This document shows, one piece after another, positions 8,059 to 15,735 of a DNA stretch of 64,000 nt. Both the position numbers and the translations under genes were made by a program. Source of the DNA: Bacillota bacterium (lineage in GTDB: Bacteria > Bacillota > Clostridia > Christensenellales > Aristaeellaceae); the NCBI GenBank assembly GCA_023411175.1, contig JAEYPB010000062.1, forward strand, positions 1 through 64,000, read 5' to 3'. Position 1 is the stretch's first letter. Every line of letters begins with the position of its first letter. Under the pieces are notes generated by a model. That model was not told where the DNA came from, ran no database searches, and worked only from the letters and a program-made list of their open reading frames with translations.

Positions 8059-9006
8059 ATGGACAGTTACTCCATCGGGATCGACGTGGGCGGGACCAAG
8101 ATCGCATACGGGCTTTTTGACGGGAGTGCGAGGCTAGTCGCAAAGCATTCCGCGCCTTCGGACGCCACCTGTCCGCCGGAGCCGTTTTTTGACCGCATCG
8201 CGGAGCGGGCGCTCTCCCTTGCCCGGGAAAACGGGGTGGGCCGGGAAGCCCTGTCCGGTGTCGGCGTCGGCGTCCCTTCCTACGTGAAGTATGACGAGGG
8301 GCGCATCGTCAAGACCGTCAACCTCACCTGCCTGAACGATTTCCCCGCGCGGGATTACCTATCGCAAAAGCTCGGCCTCCCCGTCGCGCTGGCCAACGAC
8401 GCCCAGGCCGCGGCGCTGGCCGAGCACCGCCACGGCGCGGGGCGCGGGTTTAAAAACATGCTGTACTGCCCGGTCTCCACCGGCATCTCCTCGGCGGTCA
8501 TCATTGACGGCAGGCTCTTTCGGGGCAGCTACGGCTGGGCGGGCGAGACGGGCCACGCCATCATCACGCCGGGCGAGGGCATCCTGTGCGGCTGCGGCAA
8601 CCGGGGCTGCATGATGAGCTATGTGTCCGGCTCGATGATCGCGAAGCACGCCCAGAAGCGAATCTCGGAGGGCGAAAAAACCGCGCTGACGGAAATCGCC
8701 GAGGGCGCTGACAGGATCACCGCCCAGCACATCCTGACCGGCTACGACCTGGGCGACCCGCTTTCAATTCAGCTCGTCGCGCAGATGGCAAAGTACATGG
8801 CCGTGTGGCTCTACAACCTCTACGTGACCTTCAACATCAACTGCTTCGTATTTGGAGGCGGGCTCTTGAAATTCGGCGATCGGCTCTTTCCCGCCGTGCG
8901 GGCGCAATTTGACGCCTACAACCAGAGCGACCTGCCCGTCTACTTTAAAAACGCCGAGCTGACCGAGGACTTCGGCATCGTCGGCGCGATGGAACTTTTG
9001 AGGTGA
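8059..9006 (+). CDS. ROK family sugar kinase
   Basis: 315 aa. ATP-binding phosphate-1 motif IDVGGTKIAYGLF (8-20) and the ROK zinc motif C177-x-C179-x4-C184 (CGCGNRGC). The residue normally Glu after the zinc motif (GCxE) is Met here. Catalytic-loop Asp is in LANDAQAAA. ROK kinases phosphorylate hexoses or their derivatives, typically on O6. Lying between a DeoR regulator and a glycyl radical enzyme, it is likely to make the phosphorylated substrate or inducer for this operon. It ends 5 nt before the start of the next gene. Confidence 0.92.
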   Translation: MDSYSIGIDVGGTKIAYGLFDGSARLVAKHSAPSDATCPPEPFFDRIAERALSLARENGVGREALSGVGVGVPSYVKYDEGRIVKTVNLTCLNDFPARDYLSQKLGLPVALANDAQAAALAEHRHGAGRGFKNMLYCPVSTGISSAVIIDGRLFRGSYGWAGETGHAIITPGEGILCGCGNRGCMMSYVSGSMIAKHAQKRISEGEKTALTEIAEGADRITAQHILTGYDLGDPLSIQLVAQMAKYMAVWLYNLYVTFNINCFVFGGGLLKFGDRLFPAVRAQFDAYNQSDLPVYFKNAELTEDFGIVGAMELLR

Positions 9007-9011
9007 TCATT

Positions 9012-11411
9012 ATGAGCGAATTTGGAAATCCGACCCCGCGCATGGCGGCTTACCGTGAAAAAATGCTGTCCATACAGCCCCGCGTGTGCGCCGAACGGGC
9101 GGTTTTGGCCACCGAATCGGAGCGGGAACACCGCGCCGAGCCGCTCGCGGTGCGCCGGGCGAGGCTCCTTCAGCGCGTGCTCGAGGGCATGACCATTTAT
9201 ATCGAACCGGAGACGCTCCTGGCCGGCAACCAGGCGTCCTCCAACCGGGCCGCGCCGGTGTTTCCCGAGTACGCCTTTGACTGGCTGATCAAAGAGCTGG
9301 ACGAATTTGACCGGCGGGACGGCGACCGCTTCCAGATCTCCGAGGCGGACAAGGCGCGCCTGCGCGTTCTCGCGCCGTTTTGGGACAAGAATACCCTCAA
9401 GGACGCGGGGCTCGCGATGATGCCGGAGCGAACGCGGCTGCTCTACGACATCGGCGTCATCAAGGCGGAGGGCAACATCACCTCCGGCGACGCGCACATC
9501 GCCGCCGACTATCCGCTGCTATTGGAAGTGGGCCTGGCCGACTTCAAGGCCCGCGCCGAAGAAAAGCGCGCTTCCCTCGACTTGACGGAAGCTAAAAACA
9601 TCGGCAAGTACCACTTCTACCGGGCGGTTTCGATCGCGGTGGACGCGGTGCTGCACTTCGCCGAGCGCTATAGCCTGCTGGCGGAGGCGATGGCCCCTTC
9701 GGAGCCGCCCGAGCGCGCCCGGGAGCTCCTTGAAATGGCGCGCATCCTGCGCAAGGTGCCCACCGGACCCGCGGAGACGCTGCGGGAAGCGGTGCAGAGC
9801 CTGTGGCTCGTTCATTGCGCGCTGCAGATTGAGTCAAACGGCCATTCGCTGTCCTACGGGCGGATGGATCAGTACCTGTACCCGTTCTACGCCCGGGATC
9901 TCGAGGCCGGGCGCGTCACCCGGGACGAAGCCACGGAGCTGATGGTCAACCTGTGGCTGAAGACGCTGTCCATCAACAAGATCCGCCCCTGGAGCCACAC
10001 CCGCTTCTCGGCGGGCAGTCCGCTCTACCAGAACGTGACCATCGGCGGACAGACGGCGGACGGGCGCGACGCGGTCAACGCGTTTTCCGAGATCATTCTG
10101 GACAGCGTGGCGCAGGCGCGGCTGCCCCAGCCCAATCTGACGGTGCGCTACCACAAGGGGCTGAGCGACGCGTTCCTCCGCCGCTGCGTGGAGCTGATCC
10201 GCCTCGGCATCGGCATGCCCGCCTTCAACAGCGACGAGGTCATCATCGAAAGCCTCGTCGAAAAGGGCGTAAAGCCGGAAGACGCGATGAATTACAGCGC
10301 CATCGGCTGCGTAGAGGTGGCGGTGCCCGGCAAATGGGGCTACCGCTGCACCGGCATGAGCTTCATCAACTTCCCCCGAACCCTCCTGATTGCGATGAAC
10401 GACGGCATCGACCCCGTCAGCGGTGCGCGCGCCTGGGCGGGGATGGGCCACTTCCGCGACATGAAGGACTTCTCCCAGCTGATGGCCGCGTGGGATGCCT
10501 GCGTCCGGGATCTCGCCCGGCAGGCCGTCATCATTGATTCCTGCTGCGACCTGGCGCTGGAGCGGGAGACGGCGGACATCCTCTTAAGCGCGCTGTGCGA
10601 CGACTGCATCGGGCGCGGCCTCAACCTGAAGCAGGGCGGCGCGGTGTACGACTTCATCAGCGACCTGCAGGTGGGCATCGCAAACCTCGCGGACTCCCTC
10701 GCCGCCGTCAAGAAGGTTGTGTTTGAGGACGGGGCCGTCTCCCCCGCCGCGCTCTGGGAGGCGCTGATCTCGAACTTTGAAGGCGAGGAGGGCGTGCGCA
10801 TCCGGCAAAAACTCATCGACGCGCCCAAGTACGGCAACGACGACGACCGCCCGGACCTGCTCCTCCGGGACGCCTACGGAAGCTACATCGACGAGATCAA
10901 GGGCATGAAAAACACCCGGTATGGCCGGGGACCGATCGGCGGAACCTATTACGCAGGCACCAGCTCGATCTCGGCCAACGTGCCCCAGGGCGCTTCCACC
11001 CCAGCGACGCCGGACGGCCGCCTGGCGGGCGAACCGCTGGCGGAAGGGTGCTCGCCCAGCCACGGCATGGACAGAAACGGCCCCACCGCGGTGTTCCGCT
11101 CGGTGGCGAAGCTCCCAACCCGCGAAATCACCGGCGGCGTGCTGCTCAACCAGAAGGTGACGCCGGACATGCTTTCAAAACCGGAGAACCGGGACAAACT
11201 GATCCTAATGCTGCGCGCGTTCTTCAACCGGCTGAAGGGCTTCCACGTGCAGTACAACGTGGTCAGCCGCGAAACCCTGCTGGACGCCCAGGCGCACCCG
11301 GAGAAGCACCGGGACCTCATCGTCCGCGTAGCGGGCTACAGCGCGTTCTTTAGCTCGCTGTCCCGCACGACCCAGGACGACATCATCGCCCGCACCGAGC
11401 AGGAACTGTGA
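9012..11411 (+). CDS. Glycyl radical enzyme, dehydratase-type (YbiW/PflD-like)
   Basis: 799 aa, full length for the PFL-like family. The C-terminal glycyl radical loop is RVAGYSAFF with the radical Gly at residue 775. The active-site loop holds Cys433 and Glu435 (IGCVEV), the Cys-x-Glu pair of dehydratase and decarboxylase types; pyruvate formate-lyase itself has Cys-Cys, so this is not a true PFL. Sequence and length suit the E. coli PflD/YbiW kind, which I recall being shown to open 1,5-anhydrohexitol-6-phosphates; the neighbouring ROK kinase and Gfo/Idh/MocA enzyme support that guess, but substrate is not proven. Start ATG 9012 has GAGG 8 nt upstream; GTG 9003 is less likely. Oxygen-sensitive and needs the activase at 6396-7151. 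Confidence 0.93.
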   Translation: MSEFGNPTPRMAAYREKMLSIQPRVCAERAVLATESEREHRAEPLAVRRARLLQRVLEGMTIYIEPETLLAGNQASSNRAAPVFPEYAFDWLIKELDEFDRRDGDRFQISEADKARLRVLAPFWDKNTLKDAGLAMMPERTRLLYDIGVIKAEGNITSGDAHIAADYPLLLEVGLADFKARAEEKRASLDLTEAKNIGKYHFYRAVSIAVDAVLHFAERYSLLAEAMAPSEPPERARELLEMARILRKVPTGPAETLREAVQSLWLVHCALQIESNGHSLSYGRMDQYLYPFYARDLEAGRVTRDEATELMVNLWLKTLSINKIRPWSHTRFSAGSPLYQNVTIGGQTADGRDAVNAFSEIILDSVAQARLPQPNLTVRYHKGLSDAFLRRCVELIRLGIGMPAFNSDEVIIESLVEKGVKPEDAMNYSAIGCVEVAVPGKWGYRCTGMSFINFPRTLLIAMNDGIDPVSGARAWAGMGHFRDMKDFSQLMAAWDACVRDLARQAVIIDSCCDLALERETADILLSALCDDCIGRGLNLKQGGAVYDFISDLQVGIANLADSLAAVKKVVFEDGAVSPAALWEALISNFEGEEGVRIRQKLIDAPKYGNDDDRPDLLLRDAYGSYIDEIKGMKNTRYGRGPIGGTYYAGTSSISANVPQGASTPATPDGRLAGEPLAEGCSPSHGMDRNGPTAVFRSVAKLPTREITGGVLLNQKVTPDMLSKPENRDKLILMLRAFFNRLKGFHVQYNVVSRETLLDAQAHPEKHRDLIVRVAGYSAFFSSLSRTTQDDIIARTEQEL

Positions 11412-11956
11412 GCCCGCGCGGCGAATTGAGCGGTATGAAGAAGCCGGAATGCCGGGTGATCCGCTCCGCGAGAAGGACGATCGCCCTTGAAATCTCCCCG
11501 GACCTGACGCTCACCGTGCGCGCCCCCAACCGCCTCCCCCTCCGGGAGATCGAGCGCTATGTCCAAAGCAAAGCCGACTGGATCGATCGGCACCGCGCGC
11601 GCATGGCCCTCCGGGACATTCCGCCGGAGCCGACCCCGGAGGAAACCACCGCGATGATCGAGGCCGCGCACCGTGCGATTCCGGAGCGCGTGGCTTACTG
11701 GAGTCGGCGGATGGGCCTTTCCCCCACCCGCATCACCATCACCCGCGCGCGCACCCGCTACGGCAGCTGCAGCCTGAAAAACGCAATCAGCTTTTCCTGC
11801 CTTCTGATGCGCCGGGAGGAAGACCTGATCGACTACGTGGTGGTACATGAGCTGGCCCACATACGCCACAAAAACCATGGCCGGGAATTTCACCAACTGA
11901 TCGAGGCGCACCTCCCCGGGCACCGGGCGCTGGAGAAGCGGCTGCGCGGAAGGTGA
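11408..11956 (+). CDS. YgjP-like (SprT/DUF45) metal-dependent hydrolase
   Basis: 182 aa. YgjP/DUF45 family with the metallopeptidase motif H147-E-x2-H151 (VVHELAHIRH) and the third ligand H157 before the conserved GREF. The N-terminal part has the beta-rich YgjP sequence RTIALEISPDLTLTVRAP. Function of the family is not settled; a zinc peptidase or phosphohydrolase activity has been suggested. The GTG start overlaps the stop of the glycyl radical enzyme (GTGA), indicating coupling; an alternative ATG lies at 11435. Same operon as its neighbours. Confidence 0.88.
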   Translation: MSPRGELSGMKKPECRVIRSARRTIALEISPDLTLTVRAPNRLPLREIERYVQSKADWIDRHRARMALRDIPPEPTPEETTAMIEAAHRAIPERVAYWSRRMGLSPTRITITRARTRYGSCSLKNAISFSCLLMRREEDLIDYVVVHELAHIRHKNHGREFHQLIEAHLPGHRALEKRLRGR

Positions 11957-11972
11957 CGCCAGAGGAGGCCCC

Positions 11973-12497
11973 GTGAAAAAACTGCTGTTCGTAATCGACT
12001 ATCAGGTGGACTTCGTGTCCGGCGCGCTGGGCTTTCCCGGCGCGGAACGGCTGGACGCGCGCATCGCGGAGAAGGTCCGCGCCTACGGCAGGGAAAACGT
12101 GTACTTCACCCGGGACACCCACGCGCCGGAATACCTCTCCACCCAGGAGGGGCGGAACCTGCCCGTGCCCCACTGCCTGAAGGACTCGGAGGGCTGGCGG
12201 GTGTACGGTAAGACGGCGAAGGCGCTCGAAGAAGTCGGGGCCGCGGGGATTGACAAGATTTCCTTCGGCATGTCGCCGGAGCAGCTCCTCGCGCTCCCCG
12301 CGCCGGAGGAAGTGGAATCGGTGGAGCTGGTCGGGTTGGTGTCAAACATCTGTGTTCTATCCAACGCGGTGCTGCTCAAGAGCCGCTACCCGGAGGCGAG
12401 AATAATCGTGGATGGAAGCCTTACCGCGAGCTTTGACCCCGCGCTCAACGACGCCGCGCTGAAGGTGCTCCGCGGCATTCAGGTTGAAGTCCTCTGA
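11973..12497 (+). CDS. Isochorismatase-family cysteine hydrolase
   Basis: 174 aa, isochorismatase fold. Catalytic triad visible as D9 (VIDYQVDF), K95 (DKISFG) and C127 (SNICVLSNA, with the usual preceding cis-peptide region). D48-x-H50 (TRDTHAP) and H67 in VPHC resemble the metal site of nicotinamidases, so a nicotinamidase or related amidase activity is the best specific guess. GTG start with GAGGAGG 5 nt upstream. Lies 16 nt after the YgjP-like gene and 15 nt before the AmmeMemoRadiSam fusion, clearly in one operon. Confidence 0.88.
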   Translation: MKKLLFVIDYQVDFVSGALGFPGAERLDARIAEKVRAYGRENVYFTRDTHAPEYLSTQEGRNLPVPHCLKDSEGWRVYGKTAKALEEVGAAGIDKISFGMSPEQLLALPAPEEVESVELVGLVSNICVLSNAVLLKSRYPEARIIVDGSLTASFDPALNDAALKVLRGIQVEVL

Positions 12498-12512
12498 CGA
12501 AAGGAGCCGCCT

Positions 12513-13895
12513 ATGTCCATCGTCGGCGCGTTCATCATGCCCCACCCCCCGGTCATTCTGCCGGAGGTCGGGCGCGGGCGGGAAAGGGAAATCGCCGCCA
12601 CCATCCGCGCGTTTGAAATTTGCTCGGACAGGCTCCGCGCGCTTGCGCCGGAGACGGTGGTCGTCGTCTCGCCCCACGCGACTTCTTACGCGGATTACTT
12701 TCATATCTCCCCCGGCAGGGAAGCTGTGGGGGACATGGCCCGCTTCGGCGCGCCGGAGGCGGCCCTCCGCGTTCGGTACGACGAGGCGCTTGTTCAGGCG
12801 ATTGCAAAAGCGGCCGCGCGGGCAAACGTACCCGCGGGAACGCTGGGCGAGCGCGAGAAAGACCTCGACCACGGCGCGTTCGTGCCGCTGTACATGGTGC
12901 GCGACGCCTACCCGGACGCGAAAATCGTGCGGATCGGACTCTCCGGCTTGTCCCCTCTCGATCATTACCGTCTGGGCGCGGCAATTGCGGAGGCGGCGGG
13001 CGCGCTGAACCGCCGCGTGGCGCTCATCGCAAGCGGCGACCTGAGCCACAAGCTGACGGCGGACGGCCCTTACGGCTTCGCGCCGGAGGGCGCGGAATAC
13101 GACGGGCGCGTCACCCGTGCGATGTCTTCCGGAGATTTTTTGGATTTCCTCACCGCTTCGCCAGAGCTCGTCGAAGCGGCCGCCGCTTGCGGTACCGGCA
13201 GCTTCCAGATCATGGCGGGCGCGCTGGACGGTATTTCGGTAAAACCCGAGCTTCTCTCCTACGAAGGCCCCTTCGGCGTCGGTTACGCGGTGGCGGCCTT
13301 TGAACCGCTGGGGCCGGACGAGAGCCGCCGCTTCGGTGAAGCCTACCTGCGCGCAGAAGCGGAGCGCCTGGCGCGAATCAGGGAGGGCGAAAGCCCGGTC
13401 GTTCAGCTGGCGCGGCGGGCGCTGGAAGCGTTTGTGTTGGACGGAAAGCGCATTTCCCTTCCGGAGAATTTGCCGGAATGGATGCTGAAGGACGCCGCCG
13501 GTGTGTTTGTCTCCATCAAAAAGCGCGGACAGTTGCGCGGATGCATCGGCACCATTCAGCCGGTGACGGGGTGCGTCGCCGAGGAAGTGCTCCGAAACGC
13601 GGTGTCGGCCGGGCGGGAGGACCCCCGCTTTGACCCGGTGGAGGCGGCGGAGCTTTCCGATCTCACTTACAGCGTAGACGTTCTGGGCGCACCGGAGCCC
13701 GCGGCATTTGAAGACCTCGACCCCCAGAAATACGGCGTGATCGTGACCAGCGGACGCAAGCGTGGGCTGCTCCTTCCGATGCTGGAGGGCGTCGATACCG
13801 CGGCGGAGCAAGTCGAAATCGCCAGGCGCAAGGCAGGCATCGGTGAACGCGAACCGGTGACCTATCAGCGCTTTCAGGTGGTGCGCCACAAATGA
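12513..13895 (+). CDS. AmmeMemoRadiSam system protein B + A fusion (Memo-AMMECR1)
   Basis: 460 aa. Residues 1 to about 260 are a Memo-like (extradiol-dioxygenase-type) domain, starting VGAFIMPHPPVILPEVG, with DHGAFVPLYMV and SGDLSHKL carrying metal-ligand-like His and Asp residues. Residues about 285-455 are an AMMECR1 domain, with the family sequence RGCIGTIQP. This A/B fusion always travels with a PflA-like radical SAM protein, here the next gene. The biochemical role of the trio is unknown; a radical-based modification of a small molecule, protein or RNA is proposed. Its stop overlaps the next start (ATGA). Confidence 0.92.
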   Translation: MSIVGAFIMPHPPVILPEVGRGREREIAATIRAFEICSDRLRALAPETVVVVSPHATSYADYFHISPGREAVGDMARFGAPEAALRVRYDEALVQAIAKAAARANVPAGTLGEREKDLDHGAFVPLYMVRDAYPDAKIVRIGLSGLSPLDHYRLGAAIAEAAGALNRRVALIASGDLSHKLTADGPYGFAPEGAEYDGRVTRAMSSGDFLDFLTASPELVEAAAACGTGSFQIMAGALDGISVKPELLSYEGPFGVGYAVAAFEPLGPDESRRFGEAYLRAEAERLARIREGESPVVQLARRALEAFVLDGKRISLPENLPEWMLKDAAGVFVSIKKRGQLRGCIGTIQPVTGCVAEEVLRNAVSAGREDPRFDPVEAAELSDLTYSVDVLGAPEPAAFEDLDPQKYGVIVTSGRKRGLLLPMLEGVDTAAEQVEIARRKAGIGEREPVTYQRFQVVRHK

Positions 13896-14701
13896 CCGCC
13901 TGCGGCCTGTGTCCACACCAATGCAAACTGGGCGAGAGCGGCGTCGGCTTCTGCCGCGCGCGGGGCGGCGAGGGCGGCAAAAAATGCCTGAACTACGGGG
14001 ATATCTCCGCCATCGCCCTCGACCCGGTGGAGAAAAAGCCGCTCCGGCGCTTTGAGCCCGGAAAAATGGTGCTGTCGGTCGGCAGCTTCGGCTGCAACCT
14101 CGCCTGCCCGTTCTGCCAGAATCATGAGATTTCGATGGCTTCGCCCGGCGGCGGGCGCAAGGTGAGCCCCGCCGAGCTTGCGCGCCTCGCGGAGACGTTG
14201 CAATCAAAGGGCAACATCGGCCTCGCCTACACCTACAATGAGCCGCTGGTCGGCTTCGAATTCGTGCGGGACTGCGCGGCCGAGATCCGGTCGAGGGGGA
14301 TGAAGAACATCCTCGTCACCAACGGCTGCTTCAACCTGGAGCCGCTTTCAGAGCTGATTGGGCTGATCGACGCAGCAAACGTGGACCTGAAGGGCTTCAC
14401 GCAGCCCTTCTACGACTGGGTCGGCGGCGATCTGGAGACGGTGAAGCGCTTCATCGCGAAGCTGTCCGCCGGTTGCCATGTGGAGGTCACCACCCTCGTC
14501 GTGCCCAGAAGGAACGATCAGCCGGACGAGATCGACCGCCTTGCGGCCTTCCTCGCCGAGCTGGGCGACATCCCGCTGCACCTCAGCCGCTTTTTTCCCT
14601 GCCATCGCCTGTCCGGTTCGCCGACGCCGCCGGAAACGCTGAAAAAGCTGGCCGAAATCGCCCGATCGCATCTAAAGCACGTGTACCTGGGGAACATTTA
14701 G
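13892..14701 (+). CDS. AmmeMemoRadiSam system radical SAM enzyme
   Basis: 269 aa, PflA-like radical SAM. Cluster motif C68-x3-C72-x2-C75 (GCNLACPFC) and SAM-contact sequence YTYNEPLVGFEF. The N-terminus adds a Cys-rich segment (C4, C7, C11, C21; ACGLCPHQCKLGESGVGFC) typical of this subfamily. Start ATG overlaps the stop of the A/B fusion by 4 nt, so the proteins are made together. It is the last gene of the operon, followed by a hairpin terminator. A second PflA-like protein, the glycyl-radical activase, is encoded at the other end of this region; whether they act on the same target is unknown. Confidence 0.93.
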   Translation: MTACGLCPHQCKLGESGVGFCRARGGEGGKKCLNYGDISAIALDPVEKKPLRRFEPGKMVLSVGSFGCNLACPFCQNHEISMASPGGGRKVSPAELARLAETLQSKGNIGLAYTYNEPLVGFEFVRDCAAEIRSRGMKNILVTNGCFNLEPLSELIGLIDAANVDLKGFTQPFYDWVGGDLETVKRFIAKLSAGCHVEVTTLVVPRRNDQPDEIDRLAAFLAELGDIPLHLSRFFPCHRLSGSPTPPETLKKLAEIARSHLKHVYLGNI

Positions 14702-14715
14702 CCCCCCCAAAAAAG

Positions 14716-14756
14716 AAACGCCGCCCGCGTCATTTGAAAGGCGCGAGCGGCGTTTT
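14716..14756. terminator. Bidirectional terminator between convergent operons
   Basis: Arms AAACGCCGC (14716-14724) and GCGGCGTTT (14747-14755) followed by a T on the plus strand and an A-rich stretch (T-rich on the minus strand). It closes both the plus-strand radical SAM operon and the long minus-strand operon. Confidence 0.8.
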
Positions 14757-14762
14757 GCTTTG

Positions 14763-15107
14763 CTATTCCCCGGGAAAAAGGGCTTCCGCCTGTTCCGCGG
14801 CACAGGCGTTCAGCGCCTCCTCGATCTTCCGATAACCGTCGAGCAGCCGTTCCCCCTCCGCCGTCAGATGGGAGCCGCCGCCCGCGCGGCCGCCAACGGA
14901 GCGCTCGATCAGATGAAACCCAAGCGCCCGCTCGCACTCGTTCACCACATGCCAGGCGCGGGAATAGGCCATGCCCATCTCTCCCGCCGCTTTGCGAAGA
15001 GAACCGCCCTCGCGGATTCGCTCCAGAATCTCGGCGATGCCGGGGCCGAAGCACTTCCCGCCGGGCGCAAAGAGCCGCACGCCCAGCCGGACATCGTAGG
15101 CGCTCAT
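14763..15107 (-). CDS. ModE N-terminal-like winged-helix regulator
   Basis: 114 aa. A single winged HTH domain resembling the DNA-binding half of ModE and LysR (LERIREGGSLRKAAGEMGMAYSRAWHVV ..., then GGRAGGGSHLT). No molybdate-binding TOBE domain is present, so a direct molybdate sensor role is doubtful. The start ATG (15107) overlaps the stop of the flavodoxin-like gene (ATGA), so the two are translationally coupled; a longer in-frame start inside that gene is rejected. It is the last gene of a long minus-strand operon. Targets unknown. Confidence 0.8.
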   Translation of the reverse strand: MSAYDVRLGVRLFAPGGKCFGPGIAEILERIREGGSLRKAAGEMGMAYSRAWHVVNECERALGFHLIERSVGGRAGGGSHLTAEGERLLDGYRKIEEALNACAAEQAEALFPGE

Positions 15108-15721
15108 CGAATGAAATTGGTGCGCTTGCCCGGGCCCGGTGCGGGCGGGTTGATGCCCGCTTTTCTGCCGGCCTCGATGCACTTCAAAAGGTACGCCATG
15201 TTGGCGCCCAGCACCCGCATGACTTCAATGCCCTCCTCATCCTGTACGACCTCTTCCGGATCGTTACCGTGGACCATGTTCCAGTACTTGGAGGAAACCA
15301 GCGGCATCTGGGCGAGGGTGGGGTATTTGTTCAGAACCTCCAGCGCGGCGGTGGTGCCGGCCCTGCGGGCGGACACGACGCAGGCGGCGGGTTTAGAACG
15401 CATCAGCGCGGTTCCGGCAAAGAACATCCGGTCGAGCAGCGAGATCAGGCTGCCGTTCGGAGATGCGTAGTAGACGGGCGAGCCGATCACGAGCGCGTCA
15501 CATTGCTCAAATTTCTCGAGCGCCCGGTTTGCGATGTCGTCAAAAGCGCAGCGGTTGTTCCGGCAGCCGCCGCAGTCGATGCAGCCTCGAATCGGCGCCT
15601 TCCCGATCTGAAAAATTTCCGTCTCGATGCCTTCCGCTTCGAGGGCGCCCGCGACCTCCCGGAGCGCGGTGTAGGTGCAGCCGTCCCCGTTCGGGCTTCC
15701 GTTGATGAGCAAGACCTTCAT
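15104..15721 (-). CDS. NADPH-dependent FMN reductase / iron-sulfur flavoprotein-like
   Basis: 205 aa flavodoxin-fold protein. FMN phosphate-binding loop NGSPNGDGCTYTAL (7-20) and the FMN ring-binding stretch IGSPVYYASPNGSL near residue 80. A compact cysteine cluster C47-x2-C50-x2-C53-x4-C58 (GCIDCGGCRNNRC) resembles the cluster region of iron-sulfur flavoproteins of anaerobes. Likely a cytosolic electron-transfer or quinone/metal-reducing protein in oxidative-stress or redox balance. Preceded by a good ribosome site and 14 nt from the HtrA gene. Confidence 0.85.
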   Translation of the reverse strand: MKVLLINGSPNGDGCTYTALREVAGALEAEGIETEIFQIGKAPIRGCIDCGGCRNNRCAFDDIANRALEKFEQCDALVIGSPVYYASPNGSLISLLDRMFFAGTALMRSKPAACVVSARRAGTTAALEVLNKYPTLAQMPLVSSKYWNMVHGNDPEEVVQDEEGIEVMRVLGANMAYLLKCIEAGRKAGINPPAPGPGKRTNFIR

Positions 15722-15735
15722 TGGTAAACCTCCCG

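Noticed and set aside
9003..9011. GTG at 9003 as start of the glycyl radical enzyme
   Set aside because: It overlaps the GAGG ribosome site itself; ATG at 9012 has proper spacing.
12357..14207. 616-codon open frame on the minus strand opposite the AmmeMemoRadiSam genes
   Set aside because: Arginine-, histidine- and alanine-rich product with no domain; it mirrors the GC-rich codons of well-supported genes on the plus strand.
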